From contig JBDRUV010000010.1 in assembly GCA_039801505.1 (NCBI GenBank), positions 1 to 36,999 of the forward strand: a stretch of DNA of 36,999 nt, given 5' to 3'. The notes beneath the pieces are model-generated. The model had not been told where the DNA came from. It searched no databases and worked only from the letters and a program-made list of their open reading frames with translations. Shown here in pieces: positions 9,190-17,409 of this stretch (positions are counted from its first letter, which is position 1; every line of letters starts with the position of its first letter). The DNA is from a candidate division WOR-3 bacterium. Lineage in GTDB: Bacteria; Hydrothermota; Tepidihabitantia; Tepidihabitantales; CAIPLT01. The position numbers and the translations under genes are program-made.

Positions 9190-9614
9190 CCGGTATGACC
9201 AAAACCACCTTGATTACGTTTAGTTGGTTTCAATTTTTTTACGGATCGTAATGTTGCTCTGTATACGCGACTAAAAACAAGTTGAGCAATGCGGTCACCT
9301 TTTTTAATCACAAATGGTTTATTGCTAAAATTAAAAAGAATAACTTTGAGTTCACCACGATAATCGGAATCGATTGTCCCTGGACTATTAAGAACTCCAA
9401 TGCCCGAATTAGCAGCTAGTCCAGACCGGGCGCGGATTTGCCCTTCAAAACCTTTAGGGATTTCTAAGGCGATACCGGTGCCGACCACTTTGAATTCACC
9501 AGGAGCAATTGTTAGTTCGTCAGCCGCATATAGATCTAAACCTGAGGCACCTGGGGTTTGATATTTTGGGGGTGGTAAATCTCTTAGTTTACAATATTTA
9601 ACAATAAGCTTCAT
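9186..9614 (-). CDS. dut: dUTP diphosphatase (dUTPase)
   Basis: dUTPase hydrolyses dUTP to dUMP and pyrophosphate, keeping uracil out of DNA and supplying dTMP synthesis. All five trimeric-dUTPase motifs appear in order in 142 aa: GASGLDLYA (23-31), RARSGLA (62-68), SPGTIDSDYRGEL (77-89) with the catalytic Asp, GDRIAQLVF, and the C-terminal arm RNQGGFGHTG, which closes over the active site. The start ATG overlaps the TGA of the RNase H gene by 4 nt (ATGA), indicating translational coupling. It is the last gene of a three-gene minus-strand operon. Its stop overlaps that of the convergent receptor gene, leaving no room for a terminator between them. Confidence 0.96.
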   Translation of the reverse strand: MKLIVKYCKLRDLPPPKYQTPGASGLDLYAADELTIAPGEFKVVGTGIALEIPKGFEGQIRARSGLAANSGIGVLNSPGTIDSDYRGELKVILFNFSNKPFVIKKGDRIAQLVFSRVYRATLRSVKKLKPTKRNQGGFGHTG

Positions 9615-10105
9615 TGACCATCCAGTTTAGGCTGTCTTTTGACGGGAATCAAATGTTTGGTTCGCTCTACCACAACTCGCTTAGCTAAGCGATCACAAAC
9701 ACGGTTTTTTTCTCGAGGAATCAATTGAAAGGTAACCATTGGGAGTTTTCTTAAAACATTTTGGGCTTGGGCATATAATTTTTTAAGCTTACGGTCCCGC
9801 ACTCGGTATTGTCCGAGCATCTGATTGTATAATAATTCAGAATCGGTTCTAATAACAATTTCGGATATTTTAGCTTGAGAAGTTAAACTAAGTTGTGTTG
9901 CCAGAAACTCTAAGGCGTAAAGTAAGGCATAGTATTCGGCTTCATTATTGGTCCGAATACCTATATACCGAGCAAACCAATGCTTGGTATTAGAGCTCCG
10001 GGGCAATTTGCCATAGATATACACGCCAACTCCTGACGGACCAGGATTACCTTGCGAGGAGCCGTCGATATAAACAATGACCCTTTTTTCTAAATCCGTG
10101 GTCAA
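9611..10105 (-). CDS. rnhA: Ribonuclease HI-family protein
   Basis: The 164-aa protein has an RNase H fold, which cleaves RNA in RNA-DNA hybrids. The acidic catalytic residues are visible: D14 in YIDGSSQGNPGP, the Glu of NNEAEYYAL near 55-57, D88 in IRTDSELL, and D138 in RVCDRLAK. The N-N-x-A-E-Y form of the second motif resembles the archaeal/Bacillus YpeP-type branch more than E. coli RnhA, and the basic handle region is missing. The gene begins 3 nt after the zinc-ribbon gene's stop and overlaps dut by 4 nt. Grouping with dut is consistent with a genome-integrity role. Confidence 0.9.
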   Translation of the reverse strand: MTTDLEKRVIVYIDGSSQGNPGPSGVGVYIYGKLPRSSNTKHWFARYIGIRTNNEAEYYALLYALEFLATQLSLTSQAKISEIVIRTDSELLYNQMLGQYRVRDRKLKKLYAQAQNVLRKLPMVTFQLIPREKNRVCDRLAKRVVVERTKHLIPVKRQPKLDGQ

Positions 10106-10108
10106 AAA

Positions 10109-10831
10109 TTACGCCTCGATGTTATTAATCTCTTGAGATATTATGATCCGACCGCAATATTCACAAAAATGCAGTCGGTCGTTTTTCTTAACATCCAAAA
10201 TTTTTTGAGCCGGTATTGGATTAAAACAACCTTGACAGCGCTCAGCATTAATCGCTACCACCGCCAAACCGTTTTTGTTTTTTCGAATTCGTTCGTATAT
10301 AGCTACCGTCTCAGGACGCAATTCCTTAATAAGCGCTTGGCGGTTATGTTCCCGTTCGGTAATGGCCTGTTGGACCTCAGTGGCTTCTTTCTCAAGCATC
10401 TTAATTTTTTCGGCAGTAATGACTTCGGTCTCTTTAAGCTCAGTCTCCAGGTCCTTAAGTTCTTTTTCAGTTGTTTCTAAGTTTTCTAAAACTTCAATAA
10501 TTTTATCTTCAATTCGGGTTTTTTCTTTTTTCTGGGCGTCGATTTCTTTTAAGAATGCCTTATACTGTTCGTTGGTTTTCGCCGAATATAGTTGGGCTGA
10601 ATATTGCGCGATTTTATCTTCAACACTTTTTAGTTCAACTTCTAATAATTTATTTTCTTTTTTGAGTTTAATGATTTTTTCTTGATGGTCTTTAATCTCT
10701 TTCTTTTTATTCTCAATAATTAGTTTTAGCCCTTCAATCCGTTTGGGGATATCATTACTTTTATCCTGTAAAATTTTCAGCTCATTATCCAACCTCTGAA
10801 GTTTAACTAATTTTTCTAAGACCTCGCGCAT
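10109..10831 (-). CDS. Coiled-coil protein with C-terminal C4 zinc ribbon
   Basis: The 240-aa protein is mostly a long charged coiled coil (about residues 5-180, rich in E, K and heptads such as LKDLETELKETE). A compact zinc ribbon follows: CQGCFNPIP, then CEYCGRII, giving C-x2-C and C-x2-C about 20 residues apart. This is the zf-RING_7/C4-type family, present in most bacteria and often beside RNase H or NIF3-like genes; its biochemical role is not established. The frame is open 93 nt further upstream, but that stretch is a terminator and the 3' half of tRNA-Val, so ATG 10831 (MREVLEKLVKLQ) is the real start. It has no Shine-Dalgarno sequence and lies 8 nt after the terminator's T-run. It heads the operon with RNase H and dut. 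Confidence 0.88.
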   Translation of the reverse strand: MREVLEKLVKLQRLDNELKILQDKSNDIPKRIEGLKLIIENKKKEIKDHQEKIIKLKKENKLLEVELKSVEDKIAQYSAQLYSAKTNEQYKAFLKEIDAQKKEKTRIEDKIIEVLENLETTEKELKDLETELKETEVITAEKIKMLEKEATEVQQAITEREHNRQALIKELRPETVAIYERIRKNKNGLAVVAINAERCQGCFNPIPAQKILDVKKNDRLHFCEYCGRIIISQEINNIEA

Positions 10832-10839
10832 TTTCGGAT

Positions 10840-10875
10840 AAAAAAATTGGGGTATGTCGGAGCTCGACATACCCC
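10840..10875 (-). terminator. Rho-independent terminator after tRNA-Val
   Basis: Read on the minus strand, GGGGTATGTCG and CGACATACCCC (11 perfect pairs, 10875 down to 10849) enclose a 5-nt loop and are followed by AA and seven T residues (10846-10840). It lies 9 nt after the tRNA-Val gene. It ends only 8 nt before the zinc-ribbon start codon, so it may act as an attenuator for that operon. Confidence 0.9.
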
Positions 10876-10883
10876 AGGTTAAT

Positions 10884-10958
<75 letters not shown>

Positions 10959-10981
10959 ATTTTTTCTAGTCATTAATATTA

Positions 10982-11009
10982 AATATAACTAATTTTAGCC
11001 AAAAGTCAA
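10982..11009 (-). promoter_or_regulatory. Promoter of tRNA-Val
   Basis: On the minus strand: TTGACT (11009-11004), a 16-nt spacer, TATATT (10987-10982). The tRNA 5' end at 10958 follows after 23 nt. Confidence 0.6.
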
Positions 11010-11342
11010 GGACAATTTTTATTCGCCGACGATATTTGACCAAAACCAAAATATTTAGGCATCTATATATTTAGAGCAATCAAAATCAATTGATGAGAGT
11101 CCTGCTTCCCGGTAGCGTCTAGGGGACGGCCTGGGGCGGTTTACGGCTTGTAGCCAAGAAGATAAAACCTATTGGAAGAACAAAATACACATTACCATAA
11201 AACTTTTCTGCGGAACTTTAAGTATATGCTTCATATGATCTTGAATGAATCTGGGCCAGCTAATGATAATTATTGTAAGTTTCTAATTCACAATCAATGT
11301 CGTTAGTCTAACGGGCTAATTTATTTTTCGAAATAATTTTAA
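11010..11342. other. Long intergenic region without a gene
   Basis: There is no convincing open reading frame on either strand between the divergent tRNA-Val and HDAC-like transcripts. It holds a GC-richer island at about 11100-11161 (the intergenic repeat listed separately) within AT-rich DNA. It also holds a small hairpin CGTTA-GTC-TAACG at 11301-11313 followed by a T-rich stretch, which could be a weak terminator reading rightward. A small RNA is possible, but no clear promoter for one is visible. Confidence 0.5.
11107..11161 (+). repeat. Intergenic repeat, copy A
   Basis: Aligned by eye with copy B (18519-18569), 39 of 50 aligned positions are identical, with small gaps. Shared blocks are TCCC, TAG, GTCTA, GGACGG, TGGGG, TTACGG and AAGAAG. 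The 27-nt core at 11108-11134 matches copy C, read on the minus strand, at 21 of 27 positions. The core can form a hairpin CGTC-TAGGG-GACG. It matches no family I recognise. Confidence 0.6.
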
Positions 11343-11370
11343 TTGACAAGATTTTTATTTTTATTATAAT
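11343..11370 (+). promoter_or_regulatory. Promoter of the polysaccharide operon
   Basis: TTGACA at 11343-11348, a 16-nt spacer, TATAAT at 11365-11370. The HDAC-like gene starts at 11385, 14 nt beyond the -10 box, giving a leader of about 7 nt. This is the only clear promoter before the genes at 11385-18425. Confidence 0.75.
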
Positions 11371-11384
11371 GTAAGGTTACACCT

Positions 11385-12281
11385 ATGAAATTTATTTATT
11401 CAGATAAATATGAGGTCGATCTTGGGGCCCATGTGTTCCCTACAGAAAAATATCGCTTAATCAAAGAACGCCTAATCAAAGAAAAATTAGCCACCGAGGC
11501 TGATTTTATTACCCCAGGGCCAGCCCCAATCGAGGACATTAAATTAGTTCATACCCCAGCTTATGTTGATGATATGATTAATCTCCGCTGGAGTGCTCGG
11601 ACCGTCCGATCTGAACTGCCGCTGACCTGTGAGATTATAACTAGTGCCTTTATCCATGCCCAGGGTACAATTCTTGCGGCTCAGGAGGCCCGAAAATCCG
11701 GTTGTGCGATCCATTTGGGCGGTGGGTTTCACCACGCGTTTGCTGATCATGCCGAAGGATTCTGTTATGTAAATGATGTTGCGGTTGCTATTAAGAAACT
11801 TAAAAGCCTTAATCTGATTACCCGGGCTGCGGTGATTGACTGTGATCTACACCAGGGCAACGGTACGGCACGGATCTTCCAAAATGATGAGACAGTTTTT
11901 ACCTTCTCTATTCATCAGGAACATCTATATCCAATTAAAGAGCAATCAGATTGGGATATTGGATTGGACGATTATACCACCGATGCCGAGTATTTAGAGC
12001 TCCTAGCCGGTGCCGTAAACAAAATTATACCCGAACATCAACCGGACTTGGTAATTTATCTGGCTGGTGCTGACCCTTACCAACATGATCAGCTTGGCGC
12101 TTTGCGTCTTACTAAAGAAGGGCTAATAAAACGGGACCGATTAGTGCTTGAGACTTGTCATAAATATCAGGTACCGGTCGCGGTGACCTTGGCTGGTGGT
12201 TATGCTTATGACCTAAATGATACTGTAGAAATTCATTTTAATACTTGCCGTGTGGCAATTCAAGTCTTTTCGCAAAAATAA
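11385..12281 (+). CDS. Histone deacetylase-family (AcuC/HDAC-like) deacetylase
   Basis: The 298-aa protein has the arginase/deacetylase fold of the HDAC superfamily, zinc enzymes that remove acetyl groups from lysine, polyamines or other acylated amines. Visible active-site elements: GGGFHHA at 112-118 (the His-His dyad), DCDLHQGNG at 152-160 (zinc ligands Asp154 and His156), GADP at 228-231 (third zinc ligand, Asp230), and GGY at 271-273 (transition-state Tyr). The enzyme should be active. It heads the polysaccharide operon, 22 nt before a glycosyltransferase, so an acetylated sugar or acylated amine is a plausible substrate. AcuC-like protein deacetylation cannot be excluded. It has a near-leaderless start after a consensus promoter. 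Confidence 0.9.
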   Translation: MKFIYSDKYEVDLGAHVFPTEKYRLIKERLIKEKLATEADFITPGPAPIEDIKLVHTPAYVDDMINLRWSARTVRSELPLTCEIITSAFIHAQGTILAAQEARKSGCAIHLGGGFHHAFADHAEGFCYVNDVAVAIKKLKSLNLITRAAVIDCDLHQGNGTARIFQNDETVFTFSIHQEHLYPIKEQSDWDIGLDDYTTDAEYLELLAGAVNKIIPEHQPDLVIYLAGADPYQHDQLGALRLTKEGLIKRDRLVLETCHKYQVPVAVTLAGGYAYDLNDTVEIHFNTCRVAIQVFSQK

Positions 12282-12303
12282 CACCAGCCGGTAAGTTAAC
12301 TTA

Positions 12304-13497
12304 ATGCCCAAGCCAATCAAGATTATTCACATCCTCCATCATTCACCATCCTGGACCTCAAAATTTGTGATAGAAGACATTTTTGACGGCTGGCATACCC
12401 GAACCGTCAAGGCCTTAAGAAAAGAAGCCAAGTTTGACTACCAATTCGAAGTTTGGACCCCAGAAAGACACATCTCTAAGGAAATTAGCTTCACCGAAGA
12501 TGATATTTTATATCGGGTAATTCCAAGCAGGGCGCTAAATTACGGCCGAGAAGTTTCCTGGCCGCTTATTAGTCAATTACACAAAGAACAAAATAGTTAT
12601 CTCATAATCCATTTGCATGGTATTTTTAATTATCAGAGTTATGTAATCGCTCAGAAATTTCCGCATCGGCCAATTGTTGCCCAGCATCACGGTGACGCTC
12701 CAGCTCTTTATCTTTTAGAACGCCGGACATTATTGTTTACAATCGCACCGCTGCTGGCAGCTGAACACCTTATCGCGCCACGCTTCTTAAAAAATATTGA
12801 CTGGTTTTTCTGCCTAACTAACTCTTGTATTCAGATCCTAAAAAATTTAGGCATAAATCGCCCGATGTATATCCAAACTATGGGTGTCGATTTTAATAAA
12901 TTTACGGCACTTCCGAAGAATTTAGCCAAGGATAAAATGAAAATTCCAAATGATCGAAAAATAATTCTGTATGTCGGGCGCCTGACAAAGTATAAAGGTG
13001 CCGACAAATTAATCAGTGCGATTCGAGAACTAAAAAATCAAATACAACTTAGCTGTTTGGTAATCGGGGCTGATGAAAATGACGAATATTACGCTGAAGC
13101 TCAAAAAATCGGCCTCGAAATTCTAAATCGAGTAGCCCATGACTTACTAGTGAGTTATTACCAAGCGGCCGACGTCTTTGTCTTACCAGGTTCGCATGGA
13201 TTTAATAAATGGGGCGGCATCGGTGTCGCAACCATTGAGGCCTTAGCGACCAATACGCCAGTAATTACCGGCACCCTACAACATTTTCCCGGCGATTATC
13301 ACAGACTCGGCATATGGGCTAATACAACCAAGGAGCTTGTCATAGGAATTAAACAAATTTTATCTAATCCTGCGACTTATAATCAGTGTCGAATTTTTGC
13401 TCAACAATATTACGATTGGAAATATATTGCTTACAATACCTTTTCGGTTTATAATGAACTATTAAACAAATACTATCGACTAAATATAAAGAACTAA
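12304..13497 (+). CDS. Glycosyltransferase family 4-type (GT-B fold)
   Basis: The 397-aa protein has two Rossmann-like halves. The N-terminal half contains a HLHGIFNY segment near residue 99. The C-terminal half starts with ILYVGRLTKYKGAD near residue 220 (the VGR...KG nucleotide-sugar motif) and contains VFVLPGSHGFNKWGGIG followed by IEALATNTPVI near 300-315, the usual E-x7-E region with Glu kept only in the last position. Such enzymes transfer a sugar from an NDP or GDP donor to a growing glycan on the cytoplasmic face. It overlaps the next gene by one base (TAATG), so they are translationally coupled. Donor and acceptor cannot be inferred. Confidence 0.88.
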   Translation: MPKPIKIIHILHHSPSWTSKFVIEDIFDGWHTRTVKALRKEAKFDYQFEVWTPERHISKEISFTEDDILYRVIPSRALNYGREVSWPLISQLHKEQNSYLIIHLHGIFNYQSYVIAQKFPHRPIVAQHHGDAPALYLLERRTLLFTIAPLLAAEHLIAPRFLKNIDWFFCLTNSCIQILKNLGINRPMYIQTMGVDFNKFTALPKNLAKDKMKIPNDRKIILYVGRLTKYKGADKLISAIRELKNQIQLSCLVIGADENDEYYAEAQKIGLEILNRVAHDLLVSYYQAADVFVLPGSHGFNKWGGIGVATIEALATNTPVITGTLQHFPGDYHRLGIWANTTKELVIGIKQILSNPATYNQCRIFAQQYYDWKYIAYNTFSVYNELLNKYYRLNIKN

Positions 13498-14447
13498 TGA
13501 AGCAAGTGGTATTTATTGCCTGGCAAACTGCTACCCGATCTCAGAATTTGGCTCAGATTCTTAAAACCCCACTGGTAGACGGTAAGTTAAGCACCAATAA
13601 ATTTATTCGGCTTTTTCAGTATAAGTTTTTAATGTTATTTACTTTATTTTACTTATGCCACAAAACACCCCAAGTAGTATTTGTGCAACTTCCGCCATTC
13701 TATGCACTTCTCCCCTGTTTAATTTACAAGGCACTCTTTAAACGAAAACTGATCTGCGACTGCCATAGTGGTATTTTTTTACCGAAAAATTTTTATCAAA
13801 AGATTTATTTTATGGTTTGTCGCAAATTACTAGCACGTACGACTCTGATCATTATTCATAACGAAGACATCTTAGATTTAATTCCGGAATTGACTAGTAA
13901 AGTTTTTGTCTTAGAAGACCCAATCGTTTATCAACCAGCTCCTAAGGTGAATAATCCGCGATTAAAAGTCGTAATTATTTCTGGGGGCGGTCAAGATGAA
14001 CCTATCGACGAACTGCTAAAAGCAGCTAGTCAGCTAACCTCGATCGATTTTTATCTTACTGGGAGACATGATCGGCGAAAAATCAAACAACCCCCGGGGA
14101 ATTTTTTCGTCACGGGATATCTTCCTCAGAGTAAATATAAGGCATTGCTCTTAAGTGCCGATTTAATTATCGCCCTTAGTACTCGCGATCGTACGGTGCT
14201 TTGTGGTGCCTATGAGGCGGTGGCTCTCACTAAACCACTGGTTACCTCAAATACCCCAACTCTTAAAAAATATTTCCCTAAAGGGGCAGTATTTACCGAA
14301 AACAATTATCTGGCAATAGCTCAAGCAATAATAGATGTCCAAAAACACTTGTCACAGCTTAAAGAAAAAATGGCTGAGCTCCGTGCGATAAAACTCAAGC
14401 AATGGAACGAAAGGTTTAGCTTACTACAAAAAATTATTAGTGACTAA
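13497..14447 (+). CDS. Glycosyltransferase, short GT4-like
   Basis: The 316-aa protein is GT-B-like. The N-terminal half has a hydrophobic stretch near residues 40-60 (LMLFTLFYLCHKTP) followed by PQVVFVQLPP, seen in membrane-associated GT4 proteins. The C-terminal half keeps VVIISGGGQDEPIDELLKAA near 157, YLTGRHD, FVTGYLPQSKYKALLLSADL near 200, and CGAYEAVALTKPLV near 240, which corresponds to the donor-binding Glu region. The usual ADP/UDP-binding G-R-K motif is weak. The first base of its start codon is the last base of the preceding TAA. It lies inside the polysaccharide operon. Confidence 0.78.
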   Translation: MKQVVFIAWQTATRSQNLAQILKTPLVDGKLSTNKFIRLFQYKFLMLFTLFYLCHKTPQVVFVQLPPFYALLPCLIYKALFKRKLICDCHSGIFLPKNFYQKIYFMVCRKLLARTTLIIIHNEDILDLIPELTSKVFVLEDPIVYQPAPKVNNPRLKVVIISGGGQDEPIDELLKAASQLTSIDFYLTGRHDRRKIKQPPGNFFVTGYLPQSKYKALLLSADLIIALSTRDRTVLCGAYEAVALTKPLVTSNTPTLKKYFPKGAVFTENNYLAIAQAIIDVQKHLSQLKEKMAELRAIKLKQWNERFSLLQKIISD

Positions 14448-14448
14448 A

Positions 14449-15870
14449 ATGCGAGCAATTAAGAACTTTTTTCTACTGCTAATAAGTGAAGGCCTAAGCT
14501 ACATTCTAAATTTTTTAACCACAGTTTATCTAGCGCGCATCCTAAAGGTCACTGAATTTGGCAAAATAAATTTTGCCTTCGCCTTTTTCGCCTTCAGCTC
14601 AATCTTTACCAACCTCGGCTTACTTTCCGTTGGCACTCGAGATATTGCTCAGTTCCAAGTATCAATACCTAAAAAATCTGAAGCGCAATATATTATAAAT
14701 TTACTCTCACTACGCCTACTGATTGCTTTAGTCGTATTTGGGGTACTTTCCATAATATCTAGGATAATACCCTCAAGTCTAGAAATTAAGACCTTGATTG
14801 TGCTTTACGGTTTGTCGTTATTTCCCCTGTCCCTATCACTAGAATGGGTATTTTTAGGTTGGGAAAAAGCTGGCTATATCATGAGCAGTAAAATCGTCAC
14901 TGCTGTAAGCTATTTCCTATTAACCATAACTTTGATTAAAGATCCCACTGCGATAAACCGGATTCCCTTGTTTTTCTTCCTAAGCAATCTTTTAGGCGCA
15001 GGATTTTTACTTATTACCTATCTACAACACAATATCACACCCAATATTAATTTTGAATTTACTATATGGCTTAAAGATTGGATGCAGTTAATAAAAACTG
15101 CTCTACCCTTTGGCCTTGGTGCGCTGTTAGTTCAATTTTCTTTAAATTTTAATGTGATTTTTTTGGGTTTTGTCAAAAATTCTACCGAGGTCGGTTTTTA
15201 TAGCGCAAGTTTTAAGGTTTTAACTTTTCTTTTAATCTTCGATCGCGTAATTAACAATACAACTTTGCCGATAATTTCCCGATATGCTCAGCTGGGCGAA
15301 GAAAAATTATTATTTCTTATCAATAAAATCAACAAACTAATTTTCATCATTGGACTACCTCTAGCTGCAATTGTTCTGGTGCTTAACAGAGAACTAATTC
15401 TATTTATATACGGAGAAAATTACTTAAGGAGTGCCCAAATAATTCAGGTCCTTATCTGGTTTCTTTTAATTACAATGCTCAATAGTATTTTTACCACCGT
15501 GGTCATTGCTCAAAACGAACAGCGGATCTATATTACTACTATGATACAAGGTTTAATTGCCAACCTGATATTAAACCTTATCTTAGTCCCATTATTAGGT
15601 GCTTTAGGATCGGCAATTGTCTTGGTTACGCAAGAACTTATAATACTAAGTTTATTTTATATCAAGACCAAAATAATCACTTCCCTAAAGATATATTGGC
15701 AGAATCTTTATAAACCCCTGATGGCCGCCTCGCTGATGACGATATTTATGTTTCTTCTAAAAAAATTTAACTTTGTCCTAATTATTGGTCTCGCGTTACT
15801 TTTTTATTTAGGAATTTTAGTAATAATTAAAGGCATAACCAAGAAAGACTTTTTATTACAAGAAACCTAA
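14449..15870 (+). CDS. Oligosaccharide flippase, Wzx/MOP family
   Basis: About 473 aa with 12-14 hydrophobic helices in the polysaccharide transporter (PST/MOP) pattern. The N-terminus is typical: LYILNFLTTVYLARIL followed by EFGKINFAFAFFAF. It should flip undecaprenyl-linked oligosaccharide from the cytoplasmic to the periplasmic leaflet. The ATG at 14449 follows the stop of the upstream gene by one base; an in-frame GTG at 14440 overlapping that gene is also possible. The flippase sits between glycosyltransferases and the NodB-like gene, as expected for a Wzx-dependent pathway. No Wzy polymerase is recognisable in the cluster. Confidence 0.87.
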   Translation: MRAIKNFFLLLISEGLSYILNFLTTVYLARILKVTEFGKINFAFAFFAFSSIFTNLGLLSVGTRDIAQFQVSIPKKSEAQYIINLLSLRLLIALVVFGVLSIISRIIPSSLEIKTLIVLYGLSLFPLSLSLEWVFLGWEKAGYIMSSKIVTAVSYFLLTITLIKDPTAINRIPLFFFLSNLLGAGFLLITYLQHNITPNINFEFTIWLKDWMQLIKTALPFGLGALLVQFSLNFNVIFLGFVKNSTEVGFYSASFKVLTFLLIFDRVINNTTLPIISRYAQLGEEKLLFLINKINKLIFIIGLPLAAIVLVLNRELILFIYGENYLRSAQIIQVLIWFLLITMLNSIFTTVVIAQNEQRIYITTMIQGLIANLILNLILVPLLGALGSAIVLVTQELIILSLFYIKTKIITSLKIYWQNLYKPLMAASLMTIFMFLLKKFNFVLIIGLALLFYLGILVIIKGITKKDFLLQET

Positions 15871-17409
15871 ATGATACTTGGAGTATTAAACGCTAATGCC
15901 CAAATAATTCAAATTTTTACACAAGAGGGTATTTATTATCAGGTTCTTCAAGAACTACCAACTTATTATTTGAGTCCAATAATTATTAATCGGAAACTTT
16001 CTGTTCCTGAGTTAATTAATCTTAGGAAATTACTAAATAACGGCGGGGCAATTCTAATTGATGCTAAAAATATCGGACAAATATCTCTTGATAAATTTAA
16101 GCGACGGCGAATCTCGCATTTAATAAATGACCGCTCTGAAGCGTTTAATAATATTTTAGGGGTTGAACTAGAATTACCAGGTTTTGTTACTAAAAATCAA
16201 ATATTAGCTGTCGAATATGCCAATGGCTATCTTGCCGTGTTGCCATTTGATCTTAATCAGGCAATTGCTGACTACCGGGCCAAACGAAAACCATTTCTAA
16301 CTAATATAGGTAAGCGCTATCCAAATGAAATTGTAGCTACAATAAGTAAGGGCGCACTCCGGCAATTGATAATAAACCTGGTCCGCTGGCTTTATAAAAA
16401 ACTTAATTATCCCTATGTTCATCTTTGGTATTACCCTCATAACCATCAAAGCATTTTCGGTTTCCGAGTCGATACTGATTTCGGCAGCCACGTAACAATC
16501 GAAAAGACTTTTGAACTCGAGGAGAAAACCAATGTTAAATTTACTTATTTTGTTCACACCCAATATCTGTTTGATTTACCACGAGAAACGAAAGATTTTC
16601 AAATTCACTGCGATCGCCACCAAGTGTATAAGGATTATTTAAGAAACTATAATAATATCGCTACTGCTAAAAAAATATTAGAGTCTTTGGGGCTAAGTCC
16701 GATTGGTTTTGCCGCACCATATGGTTTTTGGAACATAAATCTCCAACGTGCCCTTGAGGCTAATTGCATAAAATACTCATCGGAGTTTAGTCTCGCCTAT
16801 GACGATTTGCCATTTTTCCCGATAGTCAACGGTGAACCATCAACGGTATTACAAATACCCATTCATCCAATTTGTATCGGTCGGCTGCTTCATGCTGGGG
16901 TTGCACCGAAAAACTGTGTAGAATATTATTTTAAATATTTTACTACCCAACTCGTGAAACGAGAGCCAATGATCATCTATGACCATCCACACCGAATAGC
17001 TGAATTCTTTGAAATTTTCGGTGAGATTCTTAACCGTGCCCAAAATTTACCAAATGTCTGGCTGACGACTTTAACTAATTATTATTACTGGTGGGTAGAT
17101 CGACTGCGAGTACTTGAGAATTCCTCCTGGCAAATCGACGGAGATATGCTTAAAGTTTATACCACTAATGTTGATCCCAGTTTTACATTACATATTGTCT
17201 TACCCAACGATACAGAAGCTTTCATTCCTCTTAGATCCGGTGTCTACAACTTAAACGAACTTAAAAAAACCAAAATAAAATATCTTAATTTTACTGACCG
17301 GGACATTGAAGAGTATAAAAAACTCCACTCCCTTAAAACTAAAAGCCTATTGATTTTATTTTCCTCTGCGAATAAAATCCTTAAAATAATTACCGGGAGA
17401 AAGAAATGA
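15871..17409 (+). CDS. Polysaccharide deacetylase-like (NodB-homology) protein
   Basis: In the 512-aa product, the middle (about residues 190-400) is a NodB-type (carbohydrate esterase 4) domain. FRVDTDFG at 198-205 supplies the catalytic Asp and metal Asp, HCDRH at 246-250 supplies the two metal His, FAAPYGFWN is the third motif, and IYDHPHR near residue 370 the late His motif. These enzymes remove N- or O-acetyl groups from glycans. The first 150 residues match no family I recognise and may form a separate Rossmann-like module. The C-terminal 90 residues look like a small beta domain. There is no signal peptide, unusual for an enzyme acting on exported glycan, so it may act in the cytoplasm. 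Start and stop abut or overlap both neighbours (ATGA with the next gene). Confidence 0.82.
   Translation: MILGVLNANAQIIQIFTQEGIYYQVLQELPTYYLSPIIINRKLSVPELINLRKLLNNGGAILIDAKNIGQISLDKFKRRRISHLINDRSEAFNNILGVELELPGFVTKNQILAVEYANGYLAVLPFDLNQAIADYRAKRKPFLTNIGKRYPNEIVATISKGALRQLIINLVRWLYKKLNYPYVHLWYYPHNHQSIFGFRVDTDFGSHVTIEKTFELEEKTNVKFTYFVHTQYLFDLPRETKDFQIHCDRHQVYKDYLRNYNNIATAKKILESLGLSPIGFAAPYGFWNINLQRALEANCIKYSSEFSLAYDDLPFFPIVNGEPSTVLQIPIHPICIGRLLHAGVAPKNCVEYYFKYFTTQLVKREPMIIYDHPHRIAEFFEIFGEILNRAQNLPNVWLTTLTNYYYWWVDRLRVLENSSWQIDGDMLKVYTTNVDPSFTLHIVLPNDTEAFIPLRSGVYNLNELKKTKIKYLNFTDRDIEEYKKLHSLKTKSLLILFSSANKILKIITGRKK

Noticed and set aside
10133-10685. Plus-strand open frames across the coiled-coil gene
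   Set aside because: Low-complexity Ser/Phe/Leu shadows of the Glu/Lys-rich coiled coil on the other strand.
11100-11160. GC-rich island near 11130 as an rRNA or tRNA fragment
   Set aside because: No cloverleaf, T-loop or rRNA signature could be found in it on either strand.
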